Origin: Actinomadura kijaniata NBRC 14229
GTDB taxonomy: Bacteria; Actinomycetota; Actinomycetes; Streptosporangiales; Streptosporangiaceae
Direction: 5' to 3'
Assembly: GCF_001552175.1 (NCBI RefSeq)
Contig: NZ_BCQR01000139.1
Coordinates: 1 to 33,669 of the forward strand
DNA length: 33,669 nucleotides
The stretch's first letter is position 1. Each line of letters starts with the position of its first letter. Below, one piece after another: positions 6,690 to 14,303 of this stretch. The notes beneath the pieces are model-generated. The model was not told the origin of the DNA and did not search any database. It saw nothing but the letters and a program-made list of their open reading frames with translations. A program made the position numbers and the translations under genes.

Positions 6690-7502
6690 ATGGCGGGCCG
6701 CGAGCTGACCTCTGTCCGATCACCCCGGGTGAAGGCGGCTCGACGGCTCGCCAAACGCGCGTTCCGGCGCCGGGAGCGCCGGTTCCTGGCCGAGGGGCCG
6801 CAGGCGGTGCGGGAGGCGCTGGCGATCCCCGGCGGGCTGGCCGAGCTGTTCACCACCGCCGAGGCCGAGACCCGCCACGCCGACCTGGTGGCGGCCGCCG
6901 AGCGCGCCGACGTCCCGGTGCTGCGGGTCAGCGGCGAGGTCATGGCCGAGCTCGCCCAGACCGTCACCCCGCAGGGGCTGCTGGCGGTCTGCGAGTTCCT
7001 CGACGTCTCCCTGGACGCCGCGCTGGCGACCACGCCCCGGCTGGTCACGGTGCTGGCGCACGTGCGCGACCCGGGCAACGCCGGAACGGTCCTGCGCACC
7101 GCCGACGCCGCCGGGTCCGACTCGGTGGTGTTCACCGACGCCTCGGTGGACCCCTACAACGGCAAGTGCGTGCGCGCCTCGGCGGGCAGCCTGTTCCACC
7201 TGCCGGTGGTGACCGGGCCCCGGTTCGACACGCTCATCCCCGAGCTGCGGCGCACCGGCCTGACGGTGCTGGCGGCCGACGGCGCGGGCAAGCGCACCCT
7301 GGACGACTCCATCGACGACGGACTGCTGGCCCGGCCCACCGCCTGGGTGTTCGGCAACGAGGCGTGGGGTCTGCCCGAGGAGATCCTCGACAACGTCGAC
7401 GAGGTCGTCCGCGTTCCCATCTACGGCCGCGCCGAGAGCCTGAACCTGGCGACCGCCGCCGCGGTCTGCCTGTACGCCTCGGCCCGCGCCCAGCGTTCCT
7501 GA
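6690..7502 (+). CDS. SpoU/TrmH-family RNA 2'-O-methyltransferase
   Basis: 270 residues from ATG 6690. The ribosome site is weak (only AGCGAG upstream), and the 44-nt gap after rplT suggests co-transcription. It methylates a ribose 2'-OH of rRNA or tRNA with S-adenosylmethionine. The three SPOUT knot motifs are all present: RDPGNAGTVLRTADAAG at 126-142, VFGNEAWGLP at 220-229, and VPIYGRAESLN at 242-252. The first 100 residues form the usual RNA-binding SpoU-sub-bind domain (FLAEGPQAVREAL near 32). The same gene follows rplT in Streptomyces. The exact target nucleotide cannot be read from the sequence. Thiostrepton-resistance methylases (TsnR) are relatives, but nothing here points to resistance. 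Confidence 0.9.
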   Translation: MAGRELTSVRSPRVKAARRLAKRAFRRRERRFLAEGPQAVREALAIPGGLAELFTTAEAETRHADLVAAAERADVPVLRVSGEVMAELAQTVTPQGLLAVCEFLDVSLDAALATTPRLVTVLAHVRDPGNAGTVLRTADAAGSDSVVFTDASVDPYNGKCVRASAGSLFHLPVVTGPRFDTLIPELRRTGLTVLAADGAGKRTLDDSIDDGLLARPTAWVFGNEAWGLPEEILDNVDEVVRVPIYGRAESLNLATAAAVCLYASARAQRS

Positions 7503-7805
7503 GCGGCGCGCGGGGGGCGTGCGCGGGAACGTCACAGGGACGTTACGTGTCCATCTGACCACAAGCGGTCGCGACGGACCTCCTTTTCTGGCATGTGACC
7601 TGGAAGGATGGTTCGCGCGCGGTGGCGGGACCGCGCCGGAACGGCCGCGGGACCCCGGGGACGCCAAGTCCCGGTAAAGCCCGTTCCAAGGCTCGTACCA
7701 AAGTAGGAGCGCAGACCAACCCGCTGGCGGATCCGAGTGTCACACGGGTTGCCTACGGTGTTGGTGAAGGCGGCGAACACGCCGTGCGAAGTGGGGGCTG
7801 ACGTG
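7503..7805. other. Intergenic region before the STAS gene
   Basis: 303 nt without a recognisable gene. Seen: an inverted repeat AACGTC-ACAGG-GACGTT at 7528-7544, too short and without a T-run to be a convincing terminator; and GC-rich dyads around 7635-7680. A clear sigma-70 promoter is not visible. GTGTCACACGGGTTGCCTAC (7737-7756) may contain one but lacks a good pair of hexamers. Confidence 0.4.
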
Positions 7806-8339
7806 ATGACCGACGACAACGGGGCGGCCGGACGGCCGGGCCGACGGAGCCCGGGAGTGCGCTGCCGGCCGCACCCGGCCCAGCGGCAGGCGCCGCGACC
7901 GGCGCAGTGGTCGTCGACGCAGTGGCCGTCGGCGCACCTCCGGGCGCGCGCCGCGCTCCCGGTGCGCGACGTGCGGGAGCTGGGCGAGCCCGGCGACCTG
8001 CGGGTCGTGCTGGCCCGCGCGCAGGGCGACACGGCCGTGGCCGCGGTCTCGGGAGAGATCGACCTGCGCACCGCCGACACGCTGCGCACCCGCCTGACCG
8101 AGCTGCACGCCGCCGGCTTCCGCCGCCTGGTCGTGGACTTCGCCGAGGTGTCGTTCTGCGACGCGACCGGGCTGGGGGCCCTGGTCGCGGTGCACAACCT
8201 GGTGCGGGAGCAGGACGGCGAGGTCCGGCTCGTCCGGGTGCGGCCCGCCCAGCTCAAGCTGCTGCGCGTCACCGGGCTGCACCGGCTGTTCGTCACCGAC
8301 CGGCACGACGCGGCCGACGCACCCGCCCCGCGCCCGTGA
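7806..8339 (+). CDS. STAS-domain anti-anti-sigma-like protein without the phospho-Ser
   Basis: 177 residues from ATG 7806 (GTG at 7803 is an equal alternative; GGGGG at 7793-7797 is the only ribosome site). The first 65 residues are an Arg/Pro-rich, probably disordered tail. The STAS domain follows, with VAAVSGEIDLRTADTL and VDFAEVSFCDATGLGALV. Such proteins bind RsbW/SpoIIAB-type anti-sigma kinases and free a sigma factor when unphosphorylated. In SpoIIAA and BldG the phosphorylated Ser directly follows the conserved Asp (D-S-S/T-G-L). Here that position is Ala, with Thr next (D-A-T-G-L). The switch is therefore either absent, moved to the Thr, or not needed. No anti-sigma kinase gene is adjacent. 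Confidence 0.82.
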   Translation: MTDDNGAAGRPGRRSPGVRCRPHPAQRQAPRPAQWSSTQWPSAHLRARAALPVRDVRELGEPGDLRVVLARAQGDTAVAAVSGEIDLRTADTLRTRLTELHAAGFRRLVVDFAEVSFCDATGLGALVAVHNLVREQDGEVRLVRVRPAQLKLLRVTGLHRLFVTDRHDAADAPAPRP

Positions 8340-8555
8340 CCGTGCCCATGACCGTGCCCGCGTCCGTGCCCGTGACCCCACGCCGGTAACGGCGGGGAGT
8401 GCGGGGACCGTGGGGACGCCGCGGCGGGGACGGGACGACGCGGAGGTCACAAAAGGCTTTCCGGGAGGGGTTCGTCGGGTCCCGTAACGCCGCCGACTCC
8501 GGATAGAGTCTGTTGTCGACAGGCGGCGTGTTGCACCGGTGTTCGGGAGGCCGTT

Positions 8556-9716
8556 GTGGGCGGAGAGGAATCCCCCGACGTGCCGCCGCGCGCGCCCGCC
8601 GGCGGTTCCCCGGTGCCGGGCGACGAGGTACCAGGCGGCGAGGTGCCAGGTGACGAGGCGCCGGGCGGCGAGGTGGGGATCGACGACCTGCCCGACGGCC
8701 TGGTGGTCGCCGACGACTGCGCGCGGGTCGTGGCGTTCAACGCCGCCGCCGCCCGGATGACCGGTGTCGACCCGGCCGACGCGCTGGGCCGCGACTTCCG
8801 CGACGTGCTGCCGCTGCACGACGCCGAGGGCCGCGACTGGTGGAAGTGCCTGGCCCCCTACGAGGGCCTGGCCACCCGCACCCGCCACCCCGAACGCTCC
8901 CTGTTCCTGCCCGGCGGCACCGAGCTGCTGGTCACCGCCCGCTACCGGCGCGGCGCGGGGGGCCGCGTGGAGCGGTTCACGATCGCGCTGCGGGACGCCG
9001 CGCACCGCGCCCGCCAGGAACGCGACCGCGCCGACCTGGTCTCCACCGTCGCGCACGAGCTGCGCTCCCCGCTGACCAGCGTCAAGGGCTTCACCGCCAC
9101 GCTGCTGGCCAAGTGGCACCGCTTCAACGACGACCAGAAGCGCGTGATGCTGGAGACCGTCAACGCCGACGCCGACCGCGTCACCCGCCTGATCACCGAG
9201 CTGCTCGACGTGTCCCGCATCGAGGCGGGGCGGCTGGAGATGCACCGGCAGGTGGTGGACCTGGCCGAGGAGGTCCGCAAGGTCATCGCGGGCCGGGTCG
9301 CGGCCGGGGACCCCGAGGACCGCTTCCACTTCGAGACGCGCGGCGAGCTGCCGGAGATGTGGCTGGACCCCGACAAGATCGACCAGATCCTCTCCAACCT
9401 GGTCGAAAACGCGGTGCGGCACGGCGCTGGTACTGTCACCATTGTGGTGGAGCCGGACGCGCATAAGGAGGGGGCCGCCGTGTCGGTGCGCGACGAGGGC
9501 GAGGGCATTCCGCCCGAGGCCGCCCAGCGCGTCTTCCGGCAGTTCTGGCGCGGTCCCGGCGGCAACCGCCGCGGCGGCACCGGCCTGGGCCTGTACATCG
9601 TGAAGGGCCTGGTCGAGGCGCACGGCGGCACCATCACCGTGCAGCGCGCCCCCGGGGGCGGCGCCGAGTTCCGATTTACCCTGCCCGCAGGGGCTCCCGA
9701 CTACGCGACGAGCTAG
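8556..9716 (+). CDS. PAS-domain sensor histidine kinase (orphan)
   Basis: 386 residues from a GTG at 8556, with CGGGAGG at 8544-8550. Domains: an acidic Gly/Pro-rich N-tail with four near-identical five-residue units (PGDEV/PGGEV/PGDEA/PGGEV, residues 21-40); a PAS domain at about 43-150 (DGLVVADD, NAAAARMTG); the phospho-accepting His167 in STVAHELRSPLTSVKGF; and an ATPase domain with N-box NLVENAVRHG (281-290), G1 box DEGEGIP (313-319), F-box FRQFWR and G2 box GTGLGLYIVK (341-350). There are no membrane segments, so it is a cytoplasmic sensor. No response regulator is next to it. A similar kinase precedes pheST in Streptomyces. The signal and partner are unknown. Confidence 0.92.
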   Translation: MGGEESPDVPPRAPAGGSPVPGDEVPGGEVPGDEAPGGEVGIDDLPDGLVVADDCARVVAFNAAAARMTGVDPADALGRDFRDVLPLHDAEGRDWWKCLAPYEGLATRTRHPERSLFLPGGTELLVTARYRRGAGGRVERFTIALRDAAHRARQERDRADLVSTVAHELRSPLTSVKGFTATLLAKWHRFNDDQKRVMLETVNADADRVTRLITELLDVSRIEAGRLEMHRQVVDLAEEVRKVIAGRVAAGDPEDRFHFETRGELPEMWLDPDKIDQILSNLVENAVRHGAGTVTIVVEPDAHKEGAAVSVRDEGEGIPPEAAQRVFRQFWRGPGGNRRGGTGLGLYIVKGLVEAHGGTITVQRAPGGGAEFRFTLPAGAPDYATS

Positions 9717-9812
9717 CCGAGCCGGTCCACGCGACCGGTCCACCCTCGTCGCCGGGCCCCGGGCGGGCGGCGCGTACCGCGCACGCTTTCCGGATCCTCA
9801 CCGTCCGAGCAC

Positions 9813-9818
9813 TAGACT
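9813..9818 (+). promoter_or_regulatory. Candidate -10 box of pheST
   Basis: TAGACT at 9813-9818 is a good actinobacterial -10 hexamer. It would start a short leader of about 30 nt before pheS, too short for a Phe leader peptide/attenuator. The -35 region (around 9788-9795) is a poor match. Confidence 0.45.
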
Positions 9819-9855
9819 GCGGACGTCCCACGCCGACCGGAGTTCTCACACCACC

Positions 9856-10965
9856 ATGTCTGCACCCAACAAGTCCTACGACCCCGTCGAGGTGTCCGCG
9901 TTGCAGCCCGAAGCGCTCGAACGCGCCCGCGACGAGGCCCTGGCGGCGATCGCCGCCGCGGGCGACCTCGACGAGCTGAAGCAGGTCCGCCTCGCCCACG
10001 CGGGGGACCGCTCCCCGCTGGCGCTGGCCAACCGCGAGATCGGCGCGCTGCCCCCGCAGGCCCGCGCCGAGGCGGGCAAGCGCATCGGCGCGTCCCGCGG
10101 CGCGGTCGCCCAGGCCCTCAAGCGGCGCCAGGCCGAGCTGGAGGAGGAACGCGACCAGCGCGTCCTGGTCGAGGAGACCGTCGACGTCACCCTGCCCTGG
10201 GACCGCGCCCCGCGCGGCGCCCGGCACCCGCTGACCACCCTCCAGGACCGCATGGCCGACGTGTTCGTGTCCATGGGCTTCGAGGTCGCCGAGGGCCCGG
10301 AGGTCGAGGCGGGCTGGTTCAACTTCGACGCCCTGAACTTCAAGCCCGACCACCCGGCCCGCTCCATGCAGGACACGTTCTTCGTGGAGTCGGAGGACAC
10401 CGACGTGGTGCTGCGCACGCACACCTCGCCGGTGCAGGTCCGCGCGATGCTGTCGCGGGAGCTGCCGGTGTACGTGGTCGCGCCGGGCCGCACGTTCCGC
10501 ACCGACGAGCTGGACGCCACCCACACGCCGGTGTTCCACCAGCTGGAGGGCCTGGCCGTCGACGAGGGCCTGACGATGGCCGACCTGCGCGGCGCGATCG
10601 ACGCGTTCGTCAACGGCATGTTCGGCGAGGGCCTGAAGACCCGGATGCGGCCGTCGTACTTCCCGTTCACCGAGCCGTCGGCCGAGGTCGACATGTTGTG
10701 CTTCGTGTGCCACGGGCGGTCGGTGGAGGTGGGCGCGCCCGCCTGCCGGACCTGCTCCTCGGAGGGCTGGATCGAGCTGGGCGGCTGCGGCATGGTCAAC
10801 CCGCGGGTGCTGGCGGCCTGCGGCATCGACCCCGAGCGGTACAGCGGCTGGGCGTTCGGCCTGGGCGTGGAGCGGACGCTGATGTTCCGCCACGGTGTTG
10901 AGGACATGCACGACATGGTGGAGGGCGACGTGCGGTTCACCCTCCCGTTCGGGACGGAGATCTGA
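9856..10965 (+). CDS. pheS: Phenylalanine-tRNA ligase alpha subunit
   Basis: 369 residues from ATG 9856. It is the catalytic subunit of the alpha2beta2 enzyme that charges tRNA-Phe. Class II synthetase features: an N-terminal coiled-coil helix pair (residues 1-90), the motif-2 region (RTFRTDELDATHTPVFHQLE), RPSYFPFTEPSAEVD, and motif 3, GWAFGLGVERTLMFRHGVED. Between residues about 279 and 312 there is a Cys-x2-Cys ... Cys-x2-Cys insertion (CFVCHG, CRTCSSEG) just before GGCGMVNPRVL, which looks like a small zinc ribbon. I recall similar inserts in other actinobacterial PheS proteins. The stop TGA overlaps the pheT start by 1 nt, so translation is coupled. Confidence 0.97.
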   Translation: MSAPNKSYDPVEVSALQPEALERARDEALAAIAAAGDLDELKQVRLAHAGDRSPLALANREIGALPPQARAEAGKRIGASRGAVAQALKRRQAELEEERDQRVLVEETVDVTLPWDRAPRGARHPLTTLQDRMADVFVSMGFEVAEGPEVEAGWFNFDALNFKPDHPARSMQDTFFVESEDTDVVLRTHTSPVQVRAMLSRELPVYVVAPGRTFRTDELDATHTPVFHQLEGLAVDEGLTMADLRGAIDAFVNGMFGEGLKTRMRPSYFPFTEPSAEVDMLCFVCHGRSVEVGAPACRTCSSEGWIELGGCGMVNPRVLAACGIDPERYSGWAFGLGVERTLMFRHGVEDMHDMVEGDVRFTLPFGTEI

Positions 10966-13445
10966 TGCGGGCCCCGCTTTCCTGGCTGCGCGAGTACGTC
11001 GAGCTGCCCGAGGGAGTCACCGGCCGCGAGCTGGCGGCCAAGCTCATCGACGCGGGTCTGGAGGTCGAGACGGTCGAGCGGGCCGGGATCGACATCACCG
11101 GCCCGATCGTGGTCGGCCGGGTGCTGACCGTCGAGGAGCTGACCGGCTTCAAGAAGCCGATCCGGTTCTGCACCGTGGACGTGGGCGCGGCCAACGGCAC
11201 CGGCGAGCCGCAGAACATCGTGTGCGGCGCGACCAACTTCGCCGCCGGCGACCTGGTCGTGGTGATCCTGCCGGGCGGCGAGCTGCCCGGCGGTTTCAAG
11301 ATCGGCGCGCGCAAGACCTACGGCCGCATGTCCGAGGGCATGATCTGCTCGGTGACCGAGCTGGGCATCGGCGACGACCACTCCGGCATCCTGGTGCTGC
11401 CGGAGGGCACCGCCGAGCCGGGCACCGACGCGATCGGGCTGCTCGGGCTGCGCGAGGACGTGCTGGACATCGCCGTCACCCCGGACCGCGGCTACGCGCT
11501 GTCGATCCGCGGCCTGGCGCGCGAGGCGGCCATCGCCTACGGGGTGCCGTTCCGGGACCCGGCCGAAGTGGAGCCGCCGACCGGCGAGGGCGGGTCGTAC
11601 CCGGCGTCGATCGCCGACCCGACCGCCTGCGACCGGTTCGTGCTGCGCGAGGTCCGCGGCTTCGACCCGAACGCCACCACCCCGCTGTGGATGCGGACGC
11701 GCCTGTTCCGCGCGGGCGTGCGCCCGGTGTCGCTGGCGGTGGACGTCACCAACTACCTGATGCTGGAGCTGGGGCAGCCGCTGCACGCGTTCGACCGGAC
11801 CAAGCTGACCGGCCCGATCGTGGTGCGCCGCGCCGAGCCGGGCGAGAGGCTGGAGACCCTCGACCACGTCAAGCGCGCCCTCGACCCCGAGGACGTCCTG
11901 ATCACCGACGGATCGGGCGCGATCTCCCTGGCGGGCACGATGGGCGGGCTGGCCACCGAGATCGACGACGCCTCGACCGACATGGTCGTCGAGGCCGCGC
12001 ACTTCGACGAGGTCGGCGTCGCCCGCATGGCGCGGCGGCACAAGCTGCACAGCGAGGCGTCCTACCGGTTCGAGCGCGGCGTGGACCGCGAGCTGCCGCT
12101 GTACGCGTCCTACCGGGCCGTGCGGATGCTGGCCGAGCTGGGCGGCGCGGAGATCGTGCCCGGGGTCACGCACGCCGAGGCCCCGGTGGAGACCCGCACG
12201 GTCACGATGGCCGCCGCCCACCCGGCGAGGGTCGCGGGCGTGGACTACGACCGCGCCACGGTCGTGCGGCGCCTGGAGCAGGTCGGCTGCCGGGTCGAGG
12301 GGGAGGAGACGCTGACGGTGACGCCGCCGTCGTGGCGTCCCGACCTGAACGACCCCAACGACCTGGCCGAAGAGGTCATCCGGCTGGAGGGCTACCGCAA
12401 CATCCCGTCCCGCGCGCCGCGCCCGGTCGCCGGTCGCGGGCTGACCGCCGACCAGCGGCTGCGCCGCCGCGTCGGCCGCGCCCTGGCCGGGGCGGGCTAT
12501 GTCGAGGTGCTGAACTACCCGTTCGCCTCCGAGAAGGACTGGGACGCGCTCCAGCTTCCGGCGGGCGACGCGCGCCGCGACGCCCTGCGGCTGGCGAACC
12601 CGCTGTCGGAGGACGAGCCGCTGCTGCGCACCACGCTGCTGCCGGGGCTGCTGAGGACCCTGACCCGCAACGTGGGCCGCGGCTTCGGCGACCTGGCGCT
12701 GTTCGAGCTGGGCGTGGTGTTCCGGCCCCGCCCGGACGCGCCGAAGGTCGCGCCGCGGCTGCCGGTGGACCGCGGCCCGTCCGCCGAGGAGATCGCCTCG
12801 GTGGACGCCGCGCTGCCGGACCAGCCGCGCCGGGTGGCGGTCGTGCTGGCGGGCGAGCGCGAGCCGTCCGGCTGGTGGGGCGGGGGCCGCCCCGCGAACT
12901 GGGCCGACGCGGTGGAGGCCGCCCGCGTGGTGGCCGCCGAGGCGGGCGTGGAGCTGACGGTGCGGGCCGACCGGCACGAGCCGTGGCACCCGGGCCGCTG
13001 CGCGGCGCTGTACGCGGGCGACACCCTGGTCGGGCACGCCGGCGAGCTGCACCCGCGCGTGGTCAAGGCGTACGGCCTGCCGCCGCGCACCTGCGCGATG
13101 GAGCTGGAGCTGCGCGGTCTGGGCGAGCCCCGCGACGTGACGGCCCGGCCGGTGGCGACCTACCCGGTCGCCACCCAGGACGTGGCGCTGGTGGTGGACG
13201 CCTCCGTCGCGGCCGCCGAGGTGGAGGCGGCGCTGCGCGAGGGCGCGGGCGAGCTGCTGGAGTCGGTCCGGCTGTTCGACGTCTACACCGGCGAGCAGGT
13301 GGGCGAGGGCCGCAAGTCCCTGGCCTACGCGCTGCGCTTCCGCGCCTCCGACCGCACCCTGACGGCCGAGGAGGCGACGCGGGCCCGTGACACGGCGGTC
13401 GCGGCGGCCGCCGAGCGCACCGGGGCGGTCCTGCGCGGCGCGTAG
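10965..13445 (+). CDS. pheT: Phenylalanine-tRNA ligase beta subunit
   Basis: 826 residues from ATG 10965 (TGATG junction with pheS). Domains in order: the N-terminal segment MRAPLSWLREYVELPEG; an EMAP/tRNA-binding OB domain at about 40-155; the B3/B4 editing domain at about 210-370; B5 at about 405-475 (with EEVIRLEGYRNIP); a catalytic-like core domain at about 490-700; and the anticodon-binding FDX-ACB domain at the C-terminus (TYPVATQDVALVVD, LFDVYTGEQVGEGRKSLAY). It binds tRNA-Phe and edits mischarged Tyr. Full length for the bacterial family. It is followed 17 nt later by a strong terminator hairpin. Confidence 0.97.
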   Translation: MRAPLSWLREYVELPEGVTGRELAAKLIDAGLEVETVERAGIDITGPIVVGRVLTVEELTGFKKPIRFCTVDVGAANGTGEPQNIVCGATNFAAGDLVVVILPGGELPGGFKIGARKTYGRMSEGMICSVTELGIGDDHSGILVLPEGTAEPGTDAIGLLGLREDVLDIAVTPDRGYALSIRGLAREAAIAYGVPFRDPAEVEPPTGEGGSYPASIADPTACDRFVLREVRGFDPNATTPLWMRTRLFRAGVRPVSLAVDVTNYLMLELGQPLHAFDRTKLTGPIVVRRAEPGERLETLDHVKRALDPEDVLITDGSGAISLAGTMGGLATEIDDASTDMVVEAAHFDEVGVARMARRHKLHSEASYRFERGVDRELPLYASYRAVRMLAELGGAEIVPGVTHAEAPVETRTVTMAAAHPARVAGVDYDRATVVRRLEQVGCRVEGEETLTVTPPSWRPDLNDPNDLAEEVIRLEGYRNIPSRAPRPVAGRGLTADQRLRRRVGRALAGAGYVEVLNYPFASEKDWDALQLPAGDARRDALRLANPLSEDEPLLRTTLLPGLLRTLTRNVGRGFGDLALFELGVVFRPRPDAPKVAPRLPVDRGPSAEEIASVDAALPDQPRRVAVVLAGEREPSGWWGGGRPANWADAVEAARVVAAEAGVELTVRADRHEPWHPGRCAALYAGDTLVGHAGELHPRVVKAYGLPPRTCAMELELRGLGEPRDVTARPVATYPVATQDVALVVDASVAAAEVEAALREGAGELLESVRLFDVYTGEQVGEGRKSLAYALRFRASDRTLTAEEATRARDTAVAAAAERTGAVLRGA

Positions 13446-13462
13446 CGACGCGACGCACCGAG

Positions 13463-13497
13463 GCGGCCCGCATCCCCTTCCCGGGGGTGCGGGCCGC
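13463..13497. terminator. Bidirectional terminator between pheT and the TetR gene
   Basis: A 15-bp stem, 13463-13477 with 13483-13497 (GCGGCCCGCATCCCC / GGGGGTGCGGGCCGC, one G-U pair), and a 5-nt loop. There is only a short T-poor tail, which is normal in actinobacteria. It lies between two convergent genes and can serve both. Confidence 0.8.
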
Positions 13498-13506
13498 TTC
13501 GTCGTC

Positions 13507-14214
13507 TCAGGAGGGATCCGGCAGCCCCAGGGACCGGACGAGGTCGAGCATCTCGGCGCGGTGCAGCGCGGCCGGGTCGTTGGCGAGCGACAGGTGGCCG
13601 TACAGCTCCAGCGCCACGAGCCCGTGCATGCGTCCCCACACCCGCAGGGTCAGGGCGAGGGCGGCGGGCGGCAGGCCGGGAAAGGCCGCCTGCGTCTCGG
13701 CGACCAGGTCGGGGGAGAAGTCGTCCCAGCTGTGATCGCCGTCCTGGCGGTCCCGGGCGTGCGGCCAGGCGGCGGCGACGAGCCCGGTGAGCCCGGCGCA
13801 GGCGCGGTGGTGCGCCTCGCGCGCCGGTCCGCCCTCGGGCGGGCGGTACCCGGCGACCGGGTCGCCGTAGATGAGGCGGAACCCCTCGGGGTTGGCCAGC
13901 GCCCATTCGCGCACGGTCCGGCCCCAGGCCATGACGCGGCCGCCGGGGTCGTCGGGCGGGACGGCGTCGCGCGCGGCCTCGGCGGCGTCCACCAGCGAGG
14001 TGTAGACGTCGCTGATCAGCGTGGTGATCAGGTCGTCGCGGGTGGCGTAGTAGCTGTAGATCGCCCCGGCCGTCATGCCCATCTCGCGGGCGATGGCGCG
14101 CAGCGAGATCGCGTCGGTGCCGCCCGCCGCCATGAGGTCCAGCGCGATCTTCTTGATCTCGGCGCTGGTCTCGGCGCGCAGCCGGTCGCGGCGGCTCATC
14201 TTCGGCTCGTTCAC
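13507..14214 (-). CDS. TetR-family transcriptional repressor
   Basis: 235 residues if it starts at GTG 14214; ATG 14199 (230 residues) is the alternative. The N-terminal helix-turn-helix is typical: SAEIKKIALDLMAAGGTDAISLRAIAREMGMTAG is split over helices 1-3, then AIYSYYATRDDLI. The C-terminal ligand domain (ANPEGFRLIYGDPVAGY, WGRMHGLVALELYGH) resembles the TetR group with a WHG-type C-terminal domain. A -10-like TAAAGT at 14227-14222 ends 8 nt before the GTG, so the transcript may be leaderless. It is divergent from the MFS exporter 90 nt away and most likely represses it, and itself, through the shared region at 14217-14245. Confidence 0.88.
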   Translation of the reverse strand: MNEPKMSRRDRLRAETSAEIKKIALDLMAAGGTDAISLRAIAREMGMTAGAIYSYYATRDDLITTLISDVYTSLVDAAEAARDAVPPDDPGGRVMAWGRTVREWALANPEGFRLIYGDPVAGYRPPEGGPAREAHHRACAGLTGLVAAAWPHARDRQDGDHSWDDFSPDLVAETQAAFPGLPPAALALTLRVWGRMHGLVALELYGHLSLANDPAALHRAEMLDLVRSLGLPDPS

Positions 14215-14216
14215 CC

Positions 14217-14244
14217 TTGACACTTTACAGCGTTGCGCTACTGT
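14217..14244 (+). promoter_or_regulatory. MFS exporter promoter with embedded operator-like dyad
   Basis: A consensus TTGACA at 14217-14222 and TACTGT at 14239-14244 are separated by 16 nt. The spacer contains AGCG-TTG-CGCT (14229-14239), flanked by ACAG (14227-14230) and CTGT (14241-14244). A TetR dimer bound here would cover the -10 box of the exporter and the -10-like TAAAGT of the repressor gene on the other strand. Confidence 0.6.
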
Positions 14245-14303
14245 TCGGCGTGGCAACTCTGAACGCCGTGTAGTAATTGTCTGCCGTACAGGAGATTTTC
14301 GCT

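Noticed and set aside
8340..8400. Repeated CCGTGCCC/CATGACCGTGCCC units after the STAS gene
   Set aside because: Short imperfect GC-rich repeats, probably leftover slippage; no spacers of CRISPR type and no coding role.
9825..9855. Possible phenylalanine leader peptide before pheS
   Set aside because: The predicted leader is only about 30 nt and has no run of Phe codons or terminator.
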